Assembly (NCBI RefSeq): GCF_020622345.1
Contig: NZ_JACNMO010000002.1
Span: 327,063 to 391,062 of the forward strand
Reading direction: 5' to 3'
From: Roseobacter weihaiensis
Lineage (GTDB): Bacteria; Pseudomonadota; Alphaproteobacteria; Rhodobacterales; Rhodobacteraceae
DNA length: 64,000 bases
Part shown: positions 31,884 through 42,113 of the stretch, piece by piece
Numbering within the stretch: position 1 is the first letter of the stretch
How the letters are laid out: the number at the start of each line of letters is the position of its first letter
Program-made: the position numbers and the translations under genes
Notes under the pieces: generated by a model
What the model saw: the letters and a program-made list of their open reading frames with translations, nothing else
Databases searched by the model: none
What the model was told of the DNA's origin: nothing

Positions 31884-32468
31884 TTAGCTGGGCGATTTTG
31901 CAAAAAAACCCTTTAGTCTGGGAAGAATCCAATCCCACAGCCCTGGCGCACCGCGCCGGATCGGCGTGCCCACGCGCGCCTCAAGCTGCGCCAGTGTCAC
32001 ATTGTAATCGCGCCACGATCCGCCGCCATTGGCGAGGTTGCCGACGGGGACCTGCAACCGGTCGATGGATTTGGCAAAGATCGCGTCCGGCGTCTGCGCG
32101 GCTTCGAACTCTTCCCAGAGGGCCCGGAAGGACGCACGCTGATCGTCGGGCAGCAACCCGAACAACCTGTCAGCGGCGGCCTGTTCCTGCGCGTCCTGGG
32201 CGGCTTTGTCTACCACCCCGTGAATCGGATTGTCGCCTGCGTCGATCTCCACGATATCGTGCAGCAGCAGCATTTTCAGAACCCGGTCGATCTGAACCGC
32301 CGGGTCCGCCTGATCCGCCAGAACATAGGCGTAGAGCATGACGTGCCACGAATGCTCAGCCGAGTTTTCAAACCGCGATCCGTCATGCAGGCGCGAGGCG
32401 CGCAGCACCGATTTCAGCTTGTCCGCCTCGCTCAGAAAAGCGATCTGAGCCTCCAGGCGTTCAGTCAT
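31884..32468 (-). CDS. HD-domain phosphohydrolase, YfbR-like
   Basis: A 194-residue HD-superfamily metal-dependent hydrolase similar to the 5'-deoxyribonucleotidase YfbR group. Metal ligands are in [19 protein letters not shown] (first His) and [12 protein letters not shown] (the HD pair). The predicted reaction is removal of phosphate from a nucleotide, with the exact substrate unknown. The start overlaps the stop of the small helical gene by eight bases, so it is the last gene of a three-gene leftward operon. Confidence 0.85.
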   Translation of the reverse strand: MTERLEAQIAFLSEADKLKSVLRASRLHDGSRFENSAEHSWHVMLYAYVLADQADPAVQIDRVLKMLLLHDIVEIDAGDNPIHGVVDKAAQDAQEQAAADRLFGLLPDDQRASFRALWEEFEAAQTPDAIFAKSIDRLQVPVGNLANGGGSWRDYNVTLAQLEARVGTPIRRGAPGLWDWILPRLKGFFAKSPS

Positions 32469-32703
32469 CCGACGATGACGCCTGCGCGTTTGCCAAATCC
32501 TCTTTCAGCTTGGCCAGAAGCTCGCGTGCCCGTTGCTCGGCGCGCCGGACCCGCACGGCGGTCAGATAGGCCTCTTCCATGGTCTGGGACGACCCGCCAA
32601 TGGTATCGGCAATCCGCTGCACAAAGGCATCATCGCCGGTGGCATTGATGATCTTGAGGCTTTCCAGCGCCAATTCGTCCGCGACGTCTTCGACAATCCC
32701 CAT
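32461..32703 (-). CDS. Small conserved helical protein of unknown function
   Basis: An 80-residue acidic protein, almost entirely helix-favouring, with a charged central helix (RVRRAEQRARELLAKLKEDLA) that could form a coiled coil. No signal peptide or membrane segment. It is sandwiched with a four-base gap after the alpha/beta hydrolase gene and an eight-base overlap with the HD phosphohydrolase, which supports it as a real gene. I do not recognise a family. Confidence 0.65.
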   Translation of the reverse strand: MGIVEDVADELALESLKIINATGDDAFVQRIADTIGGSSQTMEEAYLTAVRVRRAEQRARELLAKLKEDLANAQASSSDD

Positions 32704-32707
32704 CGGC

Positions 32708-33361
32708 TTACCGCGTCGTTTCCGTGAGACGCCGTTTGACGTATTCGGTTGTCTTGTCGATCAGCGTGTCCTGATAGGGTTCTTCAAAGAAGTGCCCGGC
32801 ACCTTCGACCTGTTCGTGGGTGATCGTGATGCCCTTTTGCTCATGCAGCTTGGCCACCAGATTTTCGGTGTCGGCGGGCGGGGCGACCCGATCCGCCGTG
32901 CCGTTGATAATCAGGCCAGAGGCCGGGCAGGGCGCGAGGAAGGAAAAGTCATACATGTTCGCAGGGGGGGCCACAGAGATAAAGCCGGTGATCTCGGGCC
33001 GCCGCATCAGGAGCTGCATCCCGATCCAGGCCCCGAAGGAAAAACCCGCAACCCAGCAATGCTTGGAATTGTTGTTCATCGATTGCAGGTAATCGAGCGC
33101 CGAGGCTGCGTCCGACAGCTCCCCAACGCCCTGGTCATATTCGCCCTGGCTGCGCCCGACGCCGCGAAAATTGAACCGCAGTACCGTGAACCCCATGTTG
33201 TAAAAGGCGTAGTGCATCCGGTGCACGATGACATGGTTCATGGTCCCGCCGAACTGCGGGTGCGGGTGCAGGATGATCGCAATCGGTGCGTCGCGTTCTT
33301 TCTGGGGGTGGTAGCGGCCTTCGAGGCGGCCTTCGGGTCCGGGAAAAATGACCTCAGGCAT
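32708..33361 (-). CDS. Alpha/beta hydrolase (dienelactone hydrolase/KANL3-like)
   Basis: A 217-residue alpha/beta hydrolase. The nucleophile elbow is GFSFGAW (Ser near residue 103), an HPHPQFGG oxyanion-region block lies near residue 35, and the C-terminal histidine is in EGAGHFFEE. The compact fold without a cap resembles bacterial proteins annotated as CocE/NonD-like or KANL3/Tex30-like hydrolases. The substrate is unknown. The start at MPEVIFPGPEG is taken. First gene of the leftward three-gene operon and divergent from iscR. Confidence 0.85.
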   Translation of the reverse strand: MPEVIFPGPEGRLEGRYHPQKERDAPIAIILHPHPQFGGTMNHVIVHRMHYAFYNMGFTVLRFNFRGVGRSQGEYDQGVGELSDAASALDYLQSMNNNSKHCWVAGFSFGAWIGMQLLMRRPEITGFISVAPPANMYDFSFLAPCPASGLIINGTADRVAPPADTENLVAKLHEQKGITITHEQVEGAGHFFEEPYQDTLIDKTTEYVKRRLTETTR

Positions 33362-33403
33362 GAGTGTCCCTGTATGCAATGTCCTTGGTCCTGTCTCGCA
33401 TTC

Positions 33404-33432
33404 TTGACGAGGTCTGCCAGGTACCTTAGAAC
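33404..33432 (+). promoter_or_regulatory. Predicted sigma-70 promoter of the iscR-suf operon
   Basis: TTGACG at 33404-33409 and TAGAAC at 33427-33432 are separated by 17 bases, matching the -35/-10 layout. The -10 element lies inside the Irr-box palindrome, which would let a bound repressor block it. A leader of about 120 bases would precede iscR. Confidence 0.6.
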
Positions 33433-33440
33433 GGTTCTAA
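33426..33440. promoter_or_regulatory. Irr-box/ICE palindrome at the iscR-suf promoter
   Basis: TTAGAACGGTTCTAA is a perfect palindrome and matches the iron control element (Irr box) core TTAGAA-N3-TTCTAA. It overlaps the predicted -10 element. In alphaproteobacteria Irr is active when iron or heme is short, so the site predicts iron-dependent control of the suf operon. Confidence 0.7.
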
Positions 33441-33555
33441 ATCTTGCGCAGGGCGCATCTGCGACTGCGAGCTTTGGACTTAGGCATTTATACTCTCGGC
33501 GTCAATCATTTGACGGCGGCGCACGACTTGAGACTGACAGATTGGGAGACAGGCG

Positions 33556-34029
33556 ATGAAGCTTTCGACAAAAGGCCGCTATGCGATGGTCGCACTGGCA
33601 GACATCGCCCTGCAACCCGAAGGAACGCTTGTATCGCTGGGGGATATCTCGACGCGGCAGTCAATTTCGTTGCCTTATCTCGAGCAGCTTTTTGTCAAAC
33701 TCCGGCGGGCTGAGCTGGTCACATCGGTGCGCGGGCCGGGCGGCGGATACCGGCTGGCACAGCGCAGCTCGGACATCCGTGTGGTTGACGTCCTCGCGGC
33801 TGTGGATGAGACGGTGGATGCGATGCACAAAGGGGCAGGGGCCTCGGGAGGGGAATCAGGCAGCCGCGCGCAATCGCTGACCAACAGATTGTGGGAAGGC
33901 CTCAGCGCGCATGTTTACGTGTTTCTGCATCAGACCCGCCTGTCGGATGTTGTCGCCAACGAACTGGCGCCCTGTCCTGCGGTGCCGAACCTTTTCAACG
34001 TCGTGGACGAAGAACCGGCCGGCGTCTGA
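33556..34029 (+). CDS. iscR: Rrf2-family regulator IscR, lacking the three-cysteine cluster motif
   Basis: A 157-residue Rrf2-family winged-helix repressor at the head of the suf operon, expected to sense iron-sulfur status. The DNA-binding domain (MKLSTKGRYAMVAL, then ISLPYLEQLFVKLR and GPGGGYRLA) is standard. In enteric IscR three cysteines at about 92, 98 and 104 hold a [2Fe-2S] cluster; here that stretch (residues 88-106) contains no cysteine and Cys140 is the only cysteine in the protein. Rhodobacter-type IscR is known to bind a cluster with an unusual ligand set, so this is a lineage feature rather than a defect. Confidence 0.92.
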   Translation: MKLSTKGRYAMVALADIALQPEGTLVSLGDISTRQSISLPYLEQLFVKLRRAELVTSVRGPGGGYRLAQRSSDIRVVDVLAAVDETVDAMHKGAGASGGESGSRAQSLTNRLWEGLSAHVYVFLHQTRLSDVVANELAPCPAVPNLFNVVDEEPAGV

Positions 34030-34069
34030 GCGCTGTCGCCGTTTTAGAACAATCGGAGCCTGAAACATC

Positions 34070-35200
34070 ATGGAGCGGGTATATCTGGATCATAATGCCA
34101 CAGCCCCGCTGAGACCGGAGGCGCGTGAGGCGATGCGGGCGGCCATGGATCTGGTGGGCAACCCGTCGTCTGTGCATGCGGAGGGACGGGCGGCCAAAGG
34201 CGTTGTTGAGCGTGCACGGATACAGGTTGCGGGTCTTTTGGGGTGCGCGCCGGGTGATGTGATTTTCACGTCCGGTGCGACAGAGGCCGCGAGCCTCGCG
34301 ATCCCTGAAGACGCCAGTGTGTCGAGCGCGGGCATTGAGCATGACGCGGTGCTGAGCTGGGTGCACAAGGACGGTGCCGATCTGACGCCTCTGCTGGATG
34401 TCGACCGGAACGGTGTTCTGACCGGCACCGCGCAGGGTGGTTGCTTCGAAGAGAGGATCTGGGATGATATCGTTGCCCTGCAGGCCGCCAACAGCGAAAC
34501 CGGCGTGATGCAGGATACGTTGAAACATGCCCAGGCGTTCTGGGCGTTGAAACGCGATGTCAAGGTGTTGGTGGACGCGGTGCAGGCCCTTGGCAAGGTG
34601 CCGTTTTCGTTTGCCGACACCGGTGCTGACCTTGTCATGGCCTCAGCCCACAAGCTCGGAGGTCCAAAGGGCGTTGGGGCGTTGATTGTCAAACACGGCA
34701 TTGACGTCAAAGCCCGTATCCGCGGCGGCGGGCAGGAGATGGGGCGACGCTCGGGCACCGAGAATGTCATCGGCATTGCCGGATTTGGGGCCGCTGCAGA
34801 GGCCGCAGCACGAGATGTTGCGTCGGGCAGATGGGAAGAAATTGCAGAACTTAGAAAGATTCTAGAAAATGCCCTTGCAGCCGACGCAAAGACAACTATT
34901 TTTGTCGGGAAAGACGCACCACGTTTGCCAAACACCCTGTGCCTCGCCACTCCTGGATGGAAGGGAGAGGCCCAGGTGATCCAGATGGATCTGGCCGGTT
35001 TTGCCATCAGCGCGGGCTCTGCCTGCTCCAGCGGCAAGGTCAAAGCCAGCACGGTTTTGCAGGCGATGGGCTACGACGAACTGACCGCAAGCAGCGCGAT
35101 CCGCGTCTCCTTGGGGCTGGAGACAACCAAAGAGCAGGTGATGCGGTTCGCGCAGACCTGGCTTGACAAAGAGAAGAAGTTCCGCGCCCGCGCGGCCTGA
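34070..35200 (+). CDS. Cysteine desulfurase, NifS/IscS-like
   Basis: A 376-residue PLP-dependent cysteine desulfurase that takes sulfur from cysteine as a persulfide. The PLP lysine is in ASAHKLGGPKG, and the active cysteine is in SAGSACSSGKVK, both in the arrangement of the group I (NifS/IscS) enzymes. It lies between iscR and sufB, and a second, group II enzyme (SufS) ends the operon, so the operon supplies two sulfur donors. The protein is shorter than E. coli IscS. The start has a gagcc-like weak ribosome site. Confidence 0.92.
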   Translation: MERVYLDHNATAPLRPEAREAMRAAMDLVGNPSSVHAEGRAAKGVVERARIQVAGLLGCAPGDVIFTSGATEAASLAIPEDASVSSAGIEHDAVLSWVHKDGADLTPLLDVDRNGVLTGTAQGGCFEERIWDDIVALQAANSETGVMQDTLKHAQAFWALKRDVKVLVDAVQALGKVPFSFADTGADLVMASAHKLGGPKGVGALIVKHGIDVKARIRGGGQEMGRRSGTENVIGIAGFGAAAEAAARDVASGRWEEIAELRKILENALAADAKTTIFVGKDAPRLPNTLCLATPGWKGEAQVIQMDLAGFAISAGSACSSGKVKASTVLQAMGYDELTASSAIRVSLGLETTKEQVMRFAQTWLDKEKKFRARAA

Positions 35201-35215
35201 AAATCGGAGGATACC

Positions 35216-36754
<1,539 letters not shown>

Positions 36755-36780
36755 TATCCGCTGTTGCTGAGGTTAGCCTA

Positions 36781-37089
36781 ATGGAACGGGTCGGCGCCTT
36801 GCTTGTATCAAAATCTGCCGCAGTGCTCTTCGGTGTGAGTGCGGGGCTTTGCTCTTTTGCGGGTACCAGATTTCCGGAAAGCACATTTGGCTCTGTGGTG
36901 TTTTTTGGTCCAATCACGTTGGCTTGGATCTGGGCAGCCTACTCTTTCTTCACTTACCACGCCGGCACACAGTTTTCGAGTTCGCAGGAACGTTATATTT
37001 CTGCGAGTGCGACGCCCGGTGGAATGGCGGTTTGGACCAGCATGGTAACGTTGGCCGTCATGGTATTGGCAGTTGGGAGTGGCCAATGA
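36781..37089 (+). CDS. Small membrane protein in the suf operon
   Basis: A 102-residue protein with two or three hydrophobic segments, near residues 9-27, 34-52 and 80-99. No recognised family. The ATG at 36781 is chosen; an alternative GTG at 36751 would overlap the sufB stop. Its stop overlaps the next ATG by four bases, so it is translated with the ybjQ-like gene. AT content is higher than in the flanking suf genes, which hints that it was inserted into the operon. Confidence 0.6.
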   Translation: MERVGALLVSKSAAVLFGVSAGLCSFAGTRFPESTFGSVVFFGPITLAWIWAAYSFFTYHAGTQFSSSQERYISASATPGGMAVWTSMVTLAVMVLAVGSGQ

Positions 37090-37400
37090 TCCTGACCACC
37101 ACCAACACCGTCGAAGGCCGACCCATCACCGCCTACAAGGGCATCGTTGTGGGCGAGGCGATCATGGGCGCCAACATCGTGCGCGACTTCTTTGCCTCCG
37201 TGACGGATGTGATCGGCGGGCGCTCGGGGGCCTATGAGAGCAAGCTGAAGGACGCCCGTGATGAGGCCATGCAGGAGATTGCCGAACGGGCCGCAGCACT
37301 GGGGGCAAATGCCGTGGTGGGGATCGATCTCGACTATGAGGTGATCGGGGACAGTATGCTGATGGTCTCCGTGTCCGGCACCGCGGTCACCGTCTCCTAA
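37086..37400 (+). CDS. YbjQ-like heavy-metal-binding domain protein (UPF0145)
   Basis: A 104-residue protein of the YbjQ/UPF0145 family, a small pentameric fold proposed to bind metals. Family blocks [22 protein letters not shown] at the start, the [24 protein letters not shown] helix and the C-terminal SVSGTAVTV strand are all present. Its place between sufB and sufC could mean a role in metal handling near cluster assembly, but that is inference. Start fixed by the ATGA overlap with the preceding gene. Confidence 0.9.
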   Translation: MILTTTNTVEGRPITAYKGIVVGEAIMGANIVRDFFASVTDVIGGRSGAYESKLKDARDEAMQEIAERAAALGANAVVGIDLDYEVIGDSMLMVSVSGTAVTVS

Positions 37401-37473
37401 ACAACTTCAAGAACACGCCGAAAGGCATTGAAATAGAACGCCTCTGTGCGGTTTAACATAAGGGAAGAAAGAC

Positions 37474-38229
37474 ATGCTGAGCATCAAGAACCTGCACGTG
37501 AAACTGGAAGAAGAAGACAAGGAAATCCTCAAGGGGGTCGATCTTGAGATCGAGGCAGGCAAGGTGCATGCGATCATGGGGCCAAACGGGTCGGGCAAAT
37601 CCACGCTGTCTTATGTGCTGTCGGGCAAGGACGGCTATGAGGTCACCGAGGGTACGGCAACGCTGGAGGGCGAGGACGTGCTGGAGATGGAACCCGAAGA
37701 GCGCGCGGCAGCGGGCCTGTTCCTGGCCTTTCAGTACCCGGTGGAAATTCCCGGTGTCGGCAACATGACGTTCCTGCGCACCGCGGTGAACGCACAGCGC
37801 AAGGCACGCGGCGAAGAGGAAATGTCGGCGGCCGACTTCCTCAAGCTGATCCGGGCCCGGGCCAAGGACTTGAAGATCGACGCGGATATGCTGAAACGCC
37901 CCGTGAATGTCGGCTTTTCAGGCGGCGAGAAAAAACGCAATGAAATCATGCAGATGGCGATGCTGGAGCCCAAGATGTGCATCCTCGACGAGACCGATTC
38001 CGGTCTGGATGTCGACGCGATGAAACTGGTGGCAGAGGGCGTGAATGCGCTGCGCAATGCGGGCCGTGGCTTTCTGGTCATCACGCATTATCAGCGCCTT
38101 CTGGACCACATCAAACCGGACTATGTGCACATCATGGCGGACGGCAAGATCGTGAAAACCGGTGGGCCCGAGCTGGCGCTGGAAGTTGAAAACAACGGCT
38201 ACGGCGACATCCTGGCAGAGGTGGCGTGA
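37474..38229 (+). CDS. sufC: Fe-S cluster assembly ATPase SufC
   Basis: A 251-residue ABC-type ATPase that powers conformational change of the SufBCD scaffold; soluble, not a transporter. Walker A is GPNGSGKST at residues 35-43, the signature NVGFSGGEKKRNE is near 145, and Walker B with the following acidic residue is CILDETDSGLD. The histidine switch is in ITHYQRLL. Its stop overlaps the sufD start (TGATG). Confidence 0.97.
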   Translation: MLSIKNLHVKLEEEDKEILKGVDLEIEAGKVHAIMGPNGSGKSTLSYVLSGKDGYEVTEGTATLEGEDVLEMEPEERAAAGLFLAFQYPVEIPGVGNMTFLRTAVNAQRKARGEEEMSAADFLKLIRARAKDLKIDADMLKRPVNVGFSGGEKKRNEIMQMAMLEPKMCILDETDSGLDVDAMKLVAEGVNALRNAGRGFLVITHYQRLLDHIKPDYVHIMADGKIVKTGGPELALEVENNGYGDILAEVA

Positions 38230-39509
38230 TGGCCGAAGCAGCAGTTCAACAATCCACAACCGACGCGCGTCTTGCGTCACTGACCCTGCCCACAGGCGGA
38301 TGGTCCGAGGTCGCGCGCAAGCAGGCAGAGGCCCGCCTGCGCAAGATGGGGTTGCCCGAGCGGCGCGACGAATACTGGCGCTACACCCGTCCGGAGACGC
38401 TGACACAGGCAATTGCTGTGCCCGCCGCCTTGTTTAACAATGATGAAACGCCGATTTTCGGCGAGATCGACCGTCTGAGCATCGTCTTTGTGGACGGTGT
38501 CTTTGACGCGGAGGCGTCGGATGACCTGAGCCTCGAGGGTGTCAGCATCGAGCGTCTGGCAAACGCCACCAGCGATCTGCACTGGGCGCGCGATCTCTAC
38601 GGCACGCTGGAGGAAAAAGGCCAGACCCCGGTGCCGCGTCCGCTGGCAGCACTGAACACCGCCTACGCCACCGACGGGATACTGATCCATGTGACCGGGA
38701 AGATCAGCAAGCCGATCAGCCTGCAGTACTTCCACCAATCCGAAACCTCGGACGCGATCCTTCATCATGTGATTCGCGTGGATGCGGGTGCCGAGGTCAC
38801 CCTCCTCGAGAACGGTCCCGCAGCGGCCCGGTTCAACAAGGTGATGGAAGTGGACATCGCCGACACCGGCGTGTTCCACCATGTGCGGGCACAGGGGCGG
38901 GATCACGAACGCCGGGCAGCGACACATATCTTTGCACGCCTCGGGGCGGAAAGCACGTTCAAATCCTTCACCCTGACGGCGAACGGCGTGATGACCCGCA
39001 ACGAGTGTGTCATCGAGCTGACCGGTGATGACGCGATTGCCCATGTCGCGGGTGCCTGTGTGGGGGACGGGGATTTTCACCACGATGACACGGTCTTTGT
39101 GACCCATGATGCGGTAAACTGCGAAAGCCGTCAGGTATTCAAGAAAGTGCTCCGCAACGGGGCGACGGGTGTGTTTCAGGGCAAGATCCTCGTACAACCC
39201 GGCGCGCAGAAAACCGATGGTTACCAGATCAGCCAATCGCTGCTGCTGGATGATGACAGCCAGTTCCTTGCCAAACCCGAGCTTGAAATCTATGCCGATG
39301 ATGTGGCCTGTTCGCATGGCTCCACCTCGGGCGCGATCGACGAAGGGGCGCTGTTTTACCTGCGCTCGCGCGGCATCCCGGAAGGCCCGGCAACGGATTT
39401 GCTGACGCTGGCGTTTCTCGCCGAAGCGGTCGAGGAAATTGAAAATGAAGATCTGCGCGAAGAGATCACGGGGCGCCTGGCAGCCTGGTTGGAGCGGCAT
39501 CGAAGCTGA
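38229..39509 (+). CDS. sufD: Fe-S cluster assembly protein SufD
   Basis: A 426-residue SufD, paralogue of SufB and partner in the SufBC2D complex, needed for iron acquisition into the scaffold. The beta-helix core with CVIELTGDDAIAHVAGACVG and the C-terminal ADDVACSHGSTSGAIDEGALFYLRSRGI blocks are typical. The ATG at 38229 overlaps the sufC stop by one base; a GTG one codon upstream is possible. The following gene overlaps its stop by one base. Confidence 0.96.
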   Translation: MAEAAVQQSTTDARLASLTLPTGGWSEVARKQAEARLRKMGLPERRDEYWRYTRPETLTQAIAVPAALFNNDETPIFGEIDRLSIVFVDGVFDAEASDDLSLEGVSIERLANATSDLHWARDLYGTLEEKGQTPVPRPLAALNTAYATDGILIHVTGKISKPISLQYFHQSETSDAILHHVIRVDAGAEVTLLENGPAAARFNKVMEVDIADTGVFHHVRAQGRDHERRAATHIFARLGAESTFKSFTLTANGVMTRNECVIELTGDDAIAHVAGACVGDGDFHHDDTVFVTHDAVNCESRQVFKKVLRNGATGVFQGKILVQPGAQKTDGYQISQSLLLDDDSQFLAKPELEIYADDVACSHGSTSGAIDEGALFYLRSRGIPEGPATDLLTLAFLAEAVEEIENEDLREEITGRLAAWLERHRS

Positions 39510-39997
39510 TGGCGGTCACCCGCAACATAACGGCCACATATCGAGGGCCCGGTCGCGTTGTGGCCGGGCTTTTGGCTCTGGGGCAGAGGGAAGACCGGGC
39601 GCTGGCCTATCTCATGGCCGGATGCGTCGTGGTGTTCATCGCTCAGATGCCCCGTCTGGCGCGCGAGGCGCATCTGACCGGGCAGGATCTCAACATGATG
39701 ATGGGGGGAACGCTGCTGGCGTGGATCTTCATTGCCCCGCTGGTGCTCTATTGTCTGGCGGGGATCAGCCACTTGATTGCCAGGCTCTTCAAGGGGCAGG
39801 GCACTCATTACGGGGCGCGACTGGCGCTGTTCTGGGCGCTTCTGGCCGCGTCGCCGCTGATGCTGTTGAATGGTCTTGTTGCAGGCTTTATAGGTCCGGG
39901 ACTTGAACTGCAGGCCGTGGGCTTCATCTGGTTTGTGGTGTTCGTCTGGTTCTGGCTGGGCGGGCTGATCGCGGCGGAGCGTGCAGAGGTATCATGA
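39509..39997 (+). CDS. YIP1-like membrane protein (first of two)
   Basis: A 162-residue inner-membrane protein with about four helices (near residues 35-50, 65-88, 105-125 and 130-152). It resembles the YIP1-type four/five-helix proteins that recur in rhodobacterial suf operons. The one-base overlap with sufD and the four-base overlap with the next gene show tight operon packing. Function is unknown; a membrane role in iron-sulfur supply is only suggested by position. Confidence 0.7.
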   Translation: MAVTRNITATYRGPGRVVAGLLALGQREDRALAYLMAGCVVVFIAQMPRLAREAHLTGQDLNMMMGGTLLAWIFIAPLVLYCLAGISHLIARLFKGQGTHYGARLALFWALLAASPLMLLNGLVAGFIGPGLELQAVGFIWFVVFVWFWLGGLIAAERAEVS

Positions 39998-40587
39998 CCC
40001 AGACCACCACATTCCCGGAACTGGCCCTGCTGACGCTGCGGGACCCGCGCGCTGCCGCAGAGATCATTCTCGGCTGGAATATATCTCGCGAAGCTCTCTG
40101 GACGGCCATTGCGCTGGTCAGTGTAATCGTGACAATCCTGTCGACACTGTCGAACCTGGCCTTTCCCGTACCCGCGCCGTTGAATGCCGTCGTGGGTAAT
40201 CCGCTGATGTATTTCATTGTCGCGGCGGGCGGGTTTGTGGCGACTGTCTATGCGGTTTACTGGACCGGTATGATGCTGGGCGGGCGTGGCACGGTCGAGG
40301 ACCTGATGCTGCTGATCCTATGGCTCCAGGCGCTCCGCGCCGCCGCTCAGGTGGCGGTACTGCTCACCTTGCTGGTCGCGCCGGTACTGGCAAGCTTTCT
40401 GGTGTTGTTTGTTGCGGTCGCCACGCTTTGGATCTTTGTTCAGTTCATCAGCATCGGTCTGCATCTGGAATCCATTTTGCGCGCACTTGTCGTGTTGGTT
40501 ATCAGTGCTGTGGCGCTGGTTGCCGGTCTGAGCTTTCTGCTGTCCCTGATCGGCTTTACCCCGGTAGGAGGACCTCCAAATGTATGA
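39994..40587 (+). CDS. YIP1 family membrane protein (second of two)
   Basis: A 197-residue protein with five hydrophobic helices and the YIP1-family look: an amphipathic N-terminus (LRDPRAAAEIILGWN) followed by helices around residues 36-55, 68-92, 100-122, 125-150 and 160-188. It overlaps the preceding gene by four bases (ATGA) and the sufS start by eight. No catalytic residues are evident. Conserved placement before sufS suggests a real association with the Suf pathway. Confidence 0.75.
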   Translation: MTQTTTFPELALLTLRDPRAAAEIILGWNISREALWTAIALVSVIVTILSTLSNLAFPVPAPLNAVVGNPLMYFIVAAGGFVATVYAVYWTGMMLGGRGTVEDLMLLILWLQALRAAAQVAVLLTLLVAPVLASFLVLFVAVATLWIFVQFISIGLHLESILRALVVLVISAVALVAGLSFLLSLIGFTPVGGPPNV

Positions 40588-41800
40588 TGTAGAGAAAATC
40601 CGGGGCGATTTCCCGATCCTCAGCCGCGAAGTCAATGGCAAACCGCTGGTCTATCTCGACAATGGGGCCTCGGCCCAAAAGCCGCAGGTGGTGATCGATG
40701 CCATAAGCAACGCCTATGCCCACGAATACGCCAATGTGCACAGGGGTCTGCACTTCCTGTCGAACCTGGCCACCGACAAATACGAAAGCGTCCGAGGGGT
40801 GATCGCGCGGTTTCTCAACGCGGCATCCGAAGATGAGATCGTGCTCAATTCAGGCACCACCGAAGGCATCAACATGGTCGCTTATGGCTGGGCGATGCCA
40901 CGTCTGGAAGCGGGGGATGAGATCATCCTGTCGGTGATGGAACACCACGCCAATATCGTGCCCTGGCATTTCCTGCGCGAACGGCAGGGTGTCGTGCTGA
41001 AATGGGTGGATGTGGACAGCACCGGCGCCTTGGACCCGCAGGCGGTGATCGATGCCATCACCCCCAAGACAAAGCTGATCGCCGTCACGCATCTGTCCAA
41101 TATGCTGGGCACACGGGTGGATGTGAAAACCATCACCGCCGAAGCCCACGCCCGCGGCGTGCCGGTTCTGGTCGATGGCTCGCAGGCCGCCGTGCATCAG
41201 CCTGTCGATCTGCAGGATCTGGGCTGTGATTTCTATGCCATCACCGGGCACAAGCTTTACGGACCGTCGGGATCAGGCGCGATCTATGTCAAGGCGGACC
41301 GCATGGCCGAGATGCGCCCCTTCATCGGCGGCGGCGATATGATCAAGGAAGTGACCAAAGAGACAGTCACCTATAACGACCCGCCGATGATGTTCGAAGC
41401 CGGCACGCCGGGGATCGTACAGACCATCGGTCTCGGCGTCGCACTTGAGTATATGATGGAGTTGGGGATGGAGAATATCGCCGCCCATGAGGACGGCCTG
41501 CGGGATTACACCAGCGCGCGCCTCAGCGGTCTGAACTGGCTTCAACTTCAGGGCACAACCCCCGACAAAGCCGCGATTTTCAGCTTTACCCTGGACGGCG
41601 CGGCCCATGCCCATGACATCTCGACCATTCTCGACAAGAAGGGTGTGGCGGTGCGGGCCGGGCAGCATTGCGTCGGACCGTTGATGGAGCATATGGGCCT
41701 GACGGCGACCTGCCGCGCGTCCTTTGGTCTCTACAACACCAAGGCCGAAGTCGATGTCCTGGTCGAAGCGCTCGAGCTCGCGCATGATCTTTTTGCCTGA
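40580..41800 (+). CDS. sufS: Cysteine desulfurase SufS
   Basis: A 406-residue group II cysteine desulfurase (SufS/CsdA type), supplying persulfide sulfur to the SufBCD scaffold. The PLP lysine is in AITGHKLYGPSG, and the active cysteine lies in the C-terminal region LTATCRASFGLYNT. HCVGPLMEHMG is also characteristic. It usually works with SufE or SufU, neither of which is in the window. It is the last suf gene here; no sufT or sufA follows before the tRNA-Arg locus, 57 bases downstream. Confidence 0.97.
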   Translation: MYDVEKIRGDFPILSREVNGKPLVYLDNGASAQKPQVVIDAISNAYAHEYANVHRGLHFLSNLATDKYESVRGVIARFLNAASEDEIVLNSGTTEGINMVAYGWAMPRLEAGDEIILSVMEHHANIVPWHFLRERQGVVLKWVDVDSTGALDPQAVIDAITPKTKLIAVTHLSNMLGTRVDVKTITAEAHARGVPVLVDGSQAAVHQPVDLQDLGCDFYAITGHKLYGPSGSGAIYVKADRMAEMRPFIGGGDMIKEVTKETVTYNDPPMMFEAGTPGIVQTIGLGVALEYMMELGMENIAAHEDGLRDYTSARLSGLNWLQLQGTTPDKAAIFSFTLDGAAHAHDISTILDKKGVAVRAGQHCVGPLMEHMGLTATCRASFGLYNTKAEVDVLVEALELAHDLFA

Positions 41801-41857
41801 CCGATCAAAGATTTTGCAATTGCGGGTCCCCGTGCTCCGGTCTATACCGCCTGACGT

Positions 41858-41906
41858 GGACCATTAGTTCAGCTGGATAGAGCGCCGCCCTCCGAAGGCG
41901 GATGTC
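41858..41906 (+). pseudogene. tRNA-Arg(CCG) 5' fragment, cut after the anticodon arm
   Basis: The sequence begins GGACCAT with a normal D arm (GTTC/GAGC) and an anticodon arm CCGCC-CTCCGAA-GGCGG (anticodon CCG), then ATGTC. After 41906 neither a T arm (no TTCGAAT-type loop) nor the pairing 3' acceptor ATGGTCC follows. It is therefore a broken tRNA-Arg gene. Loss of exactly the 3' half fits integration or deletion by an integrase that targets tRNA genes. Confidence 0.8.
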
Positions 41907-42036
41907 AAGTCTGGCGACAGCTGAAGGTGCTGGCAAAAGTAATTTGCGAAACAAAGGCTTGGGCAGATGTTCGGATCGCCCTTCAAACCGGCCAAAAGTT
42001 CGCGTAAGCACTGCGTAAGCAGTAGGAAGAAATAGA

Positions 42037-42113
42037 GCACCCGTAGCTCAGCTGGATAGAGTGTCGGCCTCCGAAGCCGAAGGTCACAGGTTCGAATCCT
42101 GTCGGGTGCGCCA
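42037..42113 (+). tRNA. tRNA-Arg (anticodon CCG)
   Basis: A complete 77-base tRNA with encoded CCA. The acceptor GCACCCG pairs with CGGGTGC, the D arm is GCTC/GAGT, the anticodon arm is TCGGC-CTCCGAA-GCCGA (anticodon CCG), and the T arm ACAGG-TTCGAAT-CCTGT is perfect. The body differs from the truncated copy upstream, so it is not a simple duplicate. It probably keeps CGG decoding intact. Confidence 0.96.
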
